From the NCBI GenBank assembly GCA_965656715.1, contig CBFHLR010000015.1, forward strand, positions 15,328-79,327: 64,000 nucleotides of DNA. The letters are read 5' to 3'. Both the position numbers and the translations under genes were made by a program. The notes under the pieces were generated by a model, which was given only the letters and a program-made list of their open reading frames with translations, was not told where the DNA came from and searched no databases. The stretch's first letter is position 1; each line of letters opens with the position of its first letter. The DNA comes from Coraliomargarita sp965656715. GTDB lineage: Bacteria; Verrucomicrobiota; Verrucomicrobiia; Opitutales; Coraliomargaritaceae. This document shows positions 60,481-64,000 of the stretch, piece by piece.

Positions 60481-61233
60481 CTATCGGCGGCGGCGAAGCA
60501 TCACCCAAGTCAGACCGAAGCAACCCGCAAGCAAAGCGTAAGCGCCGGGCTCAGGGACGGCCACCCCGTTGAGCACCACCTTATCGAAGATGGCCTCGTT
60601 ACTTCTATTGCTGGTCCCTTCTCTACCCCAAATGTAGAGCTGAAATACGATGGTCCCGCTCACGCCCTCAAATTCGCTGCCCAGATTAACGATATTATTA
60701 TCCCAACCGCCGCCGCTCTTCCCGGTGGCGGTAGCCCCGGAAACTTGCAGCATGGATCCGGTGACGTTGGAGAAGAGCGCATAATCGTCGGCTCGGCGAC
60801 TAGCGTTAGAACCCATGAAGCTACGGTAGGTGAAGGACGTAAGATCGAAATCGCCGGTTAGTGTCACAGAAAAGGTCATGTAATCCTCCGATGAAATCGC
60901 ACTGGCGAGGGTAGTGTTACCCGAGTCGAAACCGAAGACGCTGCTTAATCCCCCGAAGTTATGGTCGTTGGCCGTTCCAAAGTCATAGCTCTGAGCATCC
61001 AGAGTGCCACTCCCCGTCTGAGTGGCTGCGACGTCATTCAAACCAGCACCCGTACCAAAGAGAGACGCAGTGATGTTCGCGTCGCTGAATGTTGCCGCTG
61101 CCGTGTAGGTGCCGCCGACTGCGGGCGAACCTGTGTCAAAATCATAGCCTACAAGCATGTTAGGGTTAGTAGCAGCCTGCGCCACGCCGCCCAAGCTCAA
61201 TGTGATGAATCCTATAACTGCTGTCTTTTTCAT
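60481..61233 (-). CDS. PEP-CTERM surface protein
   Basis: 250 residues. Signal peptide MKKTAVIGFITLSLGGVAQA and C-terminal sorting signal (PEPGAYALLAGCFG, hydrophobic helix, RRRR) are almost the same as in 45221-46108. The 200 residues between are unrelated: a beta-sandwich with MLVGYDFDTGSPAVGGTYTA, YMTFSVTLTGDFDLTSFTYR and TIVFQLYIWGREGTSNRSNE, the last typical of small adhesin-like PEP-CTERM proteins. Expected to be sorted by an exosortase encoded elsewhere. Preceded by class B promoters at 61301 and 61457. Confidence 0.88.
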   Translation of the reverse strand: MKKTAVIGFITLSLGGVAQAATNPNMLVGYDFDTGSPAVGGTYTAAATFSDANITASLFGTGAGLNDVAATQTGSGTLDAQSYDFGTANDHNFGGLSSVFGFDSGNTTLASAISSEDYMTFSVTLTGDFDLTSFTYRSFMGSNASRRADDYALFSNVTGSMLQVSGATATGKSGGGWDNNIVNLGSEFEGVSGTIVFQLYIWGREGTSNRSNEAIFDKVVLNGVAVPEPGAYALLAGCFGLTWVMLRRRR

Positions 61234-61300
61234 ATTATTTTTCTTTAGGGGTTTACGGTTTACTCAAGCTGCTCGGTAAAAATTCGTCTGCAGCATCATA

Positions 61301-61346
61301 AATATAACATTTCCTGAAATTTTGTAAACACGCACAAATATGCGTG
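61301..61346 (-). promoter_or_regulatory. Class B operator-promoter, proximal, for PEP-CTERM gene 60481
   Basis: Operator CACGCACAAATATGCGTG (61329-61346) abutting on the minus strand -35 TTTACA (61323-61328); 16-nt spacer; -10 TATATT (61301-61306). Confidence 0.82.
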
Positions 61347-61456
61347 GTGCTTCGCCTGGGTATAAGTTCTCCTGTTCTTAAAGTTTCCTTTGGGGTTTAT
61401 TTGCTACTGAAGCCGTCCGATCAAGGTGGCAGCAACTTTTCAAGGTTGAAGTGGCT

Positions 61457-61503
61457 ATTATGCCCGTTCTCTGGAATTTCGTCAACACGCACAAATATGC
61501 GTG
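61457..61503 (-). promoter_or_regulatory. Class B operator-promoter, distal
   Basis: The same operator sequence at 61486-61503, abutting -35 TTGACG (61480-61485); 17-nt spacer; -10 CATAAT (61457-61462). Only 110 bp and no gene lie before the proximal copy. 61504-61660 holds no recognised feature. Confidence 0.82.
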
Positions 61504-61695
61504 GCGTTTCGTCTTTTGTATCCGCTGTTTTTGTGGTTGATTCTCCCCCTTTAAGAAATGTATCGGCGATCGACTCACACTCTCCTGTTGATCGCTTGCT
61601 GGATTCAGCAACAACAGTCAAATGCACCCTGCCCGTATCAACTAAACACCTAAATACTCGCACGAAATATGATGTTAACCAACAAGCACATTCCC

Positions 61696-62622
61696 ATGCG
61701 TTCATCCATCGCCGCCCTGCTGCTCATCTGCGGCACGCTATCCACTCACGCCCAACTGGTTCCCCAGGGCGCCGTTGCGGAGAAGGTCGCGGACGGCTAC
61801 AAGTTCACAGAGGGTCCGGCCTTGAGCCCCGACGGGGGCATCTATTTTTCGGATATCCCGTCATCGTTGATCCTGCGGTTTGACCCGGAGACGGGAGAAA
61901 CAACGACGGTGGAAGCACAAAGCGAACACACCAATGGGCTCATGTTTGATCATCAGGGCGAGCTGATCGCCTGTCGACACGGTGCACGCGAGGTAAGCAG
62001 TTGGTCGAATCAACGCGGCTCCCAGCGCTTCCGTCCAGCGGCATCGCAACTCTACGAAGGCAAGAAACTAAACAGCCCGAACGATCTGGATATCGACAAA
62101 GCAGGCAACATCTACTTCACCGACCCACGCTATGGAAAACGCAAGTCGATGGAGATGGAGATCGAGGGTGTGTATTTCCAAAGCCTTGAAGCCAACGGAG
62201 CCTCAGCGATGAAGCCATTGGTGCGTCTCGACGCGGAGCTCGTGCGCCCCAACGGCATTGTCCTCTCGCCTGACGAATCGATCCTCTACGTATCGGACAT
62301 GCCGGAAAACTACATCTATGCCTACGACATCGAGTCGCCGGGCAAGGTCACCAACAAACGCGTCTTTGCCCGACTCAACGACGGCAAAGGCGGCGGCAGT
62401 GACGGCATGTGCGTCGACCATCAAGGTCGGCTCTATACCACCGGGCAGAACAAAGTCTGGATCTTTGAACCCACCGGCGAACTGGCCGCGACCATTCCAG
62501 TCGGAAAGCAAACCGTCAACGTGACCTTCGGTGCAGACAACAAGACACTCTACATCACCGCAAACCATGGACTGTATCGAATCACCCTGAATCCCGACGC
62601 CTCGCTGAAGCACGCAAAATAA
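61696..62622 (+). CDS. SMP-30/gluconolactonase family protein (exported)
   Basis: 308 residues from ATG 61696, giving signal peptide SSIAALLLICGTLSTHAQ; ATG 61669 is an alternative. Six-bladed beta-propeller landmarks: EGPALSPDGGIYFSDIP, EHTNGLMFDHQGELIACRHG, NSPNDLDIDKAGNIYFTDPRYG, RPNGIVLSPDESILYVSD, GGGSDGMCVDHQGRLYTTG. The Glu, Asn and Asp residues at these turns are the divalent-metal ligands of the lactonase family. It probably opens an aldonolactone made by oxidation of a released sugar, linking the oxidoreductases to further breakdown. One of the few plus-strand genes; convergent with 62625. Confidence 0.87.
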   Translation: MRSSIAALLLICGTLSTHAQLVPQGAVAEKVADGYKFTEGPALSPDGGIYFSDIPSSLILRFDPETGETTTVEAQSEHTNGLMFDHQGELIACRHGAREVSSWSNQRGSQRFRPAASQLYEGKKLNSPNDLDIDKAGNIYFTDPRYGKRKSMEMEIEGVYFQSLEANGASAMKPLVRLDAELVRPNGIVLSPDESILYVSDMPENYIYAYDIESPGKVTNKRVFARLNDGKGGGSDGMCVDHQGRLYTTGQNKVWIFEPTGELAATIPVGKQTVNVTFGADNKTLYITANHGLYRITLNPDASLKHAK

Positions 62623-62624
62623 AT

Positions 62625-63539
62625 TTAGTCGATGCCTTGAAACAGCTTTGCGGGCCAATCTTCTTCCAGAAACAGAGGAGATGGTTCCGCTGCCCAGCTT
62701 GCACTGGTATAAAAGACCGCGCGACCATCCTCATCGGGCTTGGCGATTAGGCCAACGTTTTTACCCTCAGCAAAAAAGTCTATAAATACTTTTGGATCAG
62801 CTTTCAGAGCGACTAGGAGGCGCTGAGGCTTTACCTTCCGATAGGTTTGATCGCCAAGGCCATAAATCATGGCGCGAGCTTTATCTTTGCTGTATTCGTC
62901 CAAGTGGCGGGTGGCTCCAAAGCGCAGTGCTTGATCAAAACCCTTAGGGAATTGCAGGCTGTGCTGAACCCAACGCGCATCCCAATGGGTGCTGACCGTC
63001 CACTCGACATCGATCGTTTCGTTCCCAATTTTCCAGCCATTGAATTTCAAGCGAATGGAACTGTCTTCGGGCTGATCAGAAAGAATCGTAATTTCGATCG
63101 CTTCAACCGTCTCCCACTCCGGTGAGAACGCTTGTCCATCTTGAACAACAGCGAAGTTACTGATTCCAAACCCTCCATCGCCGCCGGAGGAAAATACATC
63201 GGTTCCCCAGTCGTGCATCGCATGCCGCTTGGTGCTCTTTTTGAACTTTTCGATCACCGGTATATACTCCTTCTTGGCGATCAGATCACAGTAAATCCTG
63301 CCACTGAGTATAGGGAAGAACACGGCAAAATATTTGTTCTCCAGACCCGGCCCATCCAAGTTGTCTTTCGCGCCGTATAGGCCCTTGATGGGCTCGGTGA
63401 CTTTGTCGTATTGAACAGGCTGCCCTTTTTTGACCAATAGCGCATAGGGTGTGTCCGCTGCGGTTAAGCTCGCAAGGGACATCACCGATAATGCGGCCGC
63501 CATTTTAAGTCGGCTCCAGATTTGTTTTCTAACTTTCAT
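62625..63539 (-). CDS. DUF4861-like secreted protein
   Basis: 304 residues from ATG 63537-63539, giving signal peptide RLKMAAALSVMSLASLTAAD; the longer frame to 63602 runs into a repeat. The sequence (NKYFAVFFPILSGRIYCDLIAKKE, MHDWGTDVFSSGGDGGFGISNF, TVSTHWDARWVQHSLQFPKG) resembles the DUF4861 beta-sandwich proteins found in polysaccharide loci, often beside uronate or lyase genes. No catalytic assignment is possible. Its stop is 3 nt from the convergent lactonase stop. Confidence 0.6.
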   Translation of the reverse strand: MKVRKQIWSRLKMAAALSVMSLASLTAADTPYALLVKKGQPVQYDKVTEPIKGLYGAKDNLDGPGLENKYFAVFFPILSGRIYCDLIAKKEYIPVIEKFKKSTKRHAMHDWGTDVFSSGGDGGFGISNFAVVQDGQAFSPEWETVEAIEITILSDQPEDSSIRLKFNGWKIGNETIDVEWTVSTHWDARWVQHSLQFPKGFDQALRFGATRHLDEYSKDKARAMIYGLGDQTYRKVKPQRLLVALKADPKVFIDFFAEGKNVGLIAKPDEDGRAVFYTSASWAAEPSPLFLEEDWPAKLFQGID

Positions 63540-63563
63540 AAGATCTTCTATATTTGTAGTTTT

Positions 63564-63608
63564 ATACCATCCTGAGTAAGATTTGGCCTTTATAGGCACC
63601 ACCCCGTC
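63564..63608. repeat. Copy of the intergenic repeat at 41840
   Basis: ATACCATCCTGAGTAAGATT and GGCCTTTATAGGCACCACCC align with 41840-41884. It is followed by CTCCTCC...GGAGGAG and CTCCCC...GGGGAG hairpins up to about 63780. No gene in 63609-63865. Confidence 0.5.
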
Positions 63609-63865
63609 TTCGCACTTTCGGGCGGCGAGCTACCCTCAAGGAGTGAACCACCTCGGTCGGACAAGCCGACCACTCCTCCTTGAAAAGGAGGAGAGTTAGG
63701 GGCTGATGAGGAGAAAGCTCCTCCCCTGCCAAGGGGAGGTCACCTGCTTGCCAGGTGGGAGGGGTATTGGCAGGCCACCCCCACCTAAGATAGGTATTAT
63801 TATTCCCGTCCCCCGCATCGATAAAGCAGTATTGAGTCATCCGGGCATCCTTGAGTAAGCGCATA

Positions 63866-64000
63866 CTACCGAAACAGCTCTCCTGCTGCTGCATCGCCCG
63901 GGATGTCCAGCAATTGAACATGGGCGGGCGTGCACAGTTGCTCATTATCGAAGACCTGCCAGACCCCTTCCTTGTCGCGGGTGACTTCACTGATCTGCGG
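63866..64000 (-). CDS. C-terminal end of an unrecognised gene (partial)
   Basis: 44 codons and a TAG at 63866-63868, open to the window edge: QISEVTRDKEGVWQVFDNEQ, then QLLDIPGDAAAGELFR. Frame and composition look coding. The family cannot be told from this fragment. Confidence 0.55.
   Translation of the reverse strand, partial: PQISEVTRDKEGVWQVFDNEQLCTPAHVQLLDIPGDAAAGELFR

Noticed and set aside
61640..61662. AACACCTAAATACTCGCAC before the lactonase gene as a further class B site
   Set aside because: Only loosely similar, lies within 30 bp of the start codon and has no -35/-10 pair in the expected place.
63562..63990. 142-codon frame at the right edge
   Set aside because: Mixes the shadow of the real partial gene 63866-64000 with repeat sequence; basic, low-complexity translation.
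1..64000. CRISPR arrays, tRNA or rRNA genes
   Set aside because: No regularly spaced direct repeats, no cloverleaf-like sequence and no rRNA segments were recognised on either strand.

Overview
The window looks like the chromosome of a marine Verrucomicrobiota bacterium, probably Opitutae/Puniceicoccales and similar to Coraliomargarita or Lentimonas. This is inferred from the dense sulfatase and fucosidase content, exported enzymes without SusC/SusD transporters, two PEP-CTERM proteins, many Gfo/Idh/MocA oxidoreductases and genes that mostly lack strong Shine-Dalgarno sites. The sequence has three N runs (16305-16403, 28996-29094, 59709-59803), so it is a draft scaffold. Almost all genes lie on the minus strand.

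Layout. 1-5.3 kb is a sugar-catabolism cassette: two oxidoreductases, a cupin, a PAS-AraC regulator and a divergent TIM-barrel isomerase-like gene. 5.4-9.4 kb holds a GH95 fucosidase and an unrecognised TIM-barrel-like secreted protein. 9.6-11.3 kb is a scar of broken genes: a sulfatase N-terminus, an orphan antitoxin with the tail of its toxin, an IS3-family (IS150-like) remnant, the last codons of a histidine kinase and a frameshifted response regulator. ApbE follows. 12.6-41.5 kb is the core polysaccharide-degradation region: three GH2 enzymes, seven sulfatases (two fused artificially across a gap), a FAD oxidoreductase, two esterases and a 1,000-residue multidomain surface protein. 42.4-45.0 kb encodes an intact NarX/NarL-type two-component system. 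45.2-61.2 kb carries two PEP-CTERM proteins, two more sulfatases (one with EF-hands), a paralogue of the unrecognised TIM-barrel protein, a secreted protein of unknown family, a GH106-like enzyme, a GH29 fucosidase and a second copy of the first oxidoreductase. 61.7-64 kb has an SMP-30 lactonase, a DUF4861-like protein and the end of an unrecognised gene.

How it fits together. Fucosidases (GH95, GH29), a rhamnosidase-like GH106, GH2 enzymes, nine sulfatases and esterases point to a sulfated, fucose-containing algal polysaccharide such as a galactofucan (inference). Nearly all carry export signals; the freed sugars would be handled by the lactonase, isomerase-like and oxidoreductase genes. No transporter, exosortase or sulfatase-maturating enzyme is present here.

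The most striking signal is regulatory. Nine copies of a 16-bp palindrome (CTACTGAAATCAGTAG, a 7-2-7 inverted repeat) and five copies of a second palindrome (CACGCAT-N4-ATGCGTG) sit directly upstream of near-identical -35/-10 promoters of the degradation genes. One copy lies upstream of the two-component system, whose NarL-type regulator is the natural candidate for the first palindrome.
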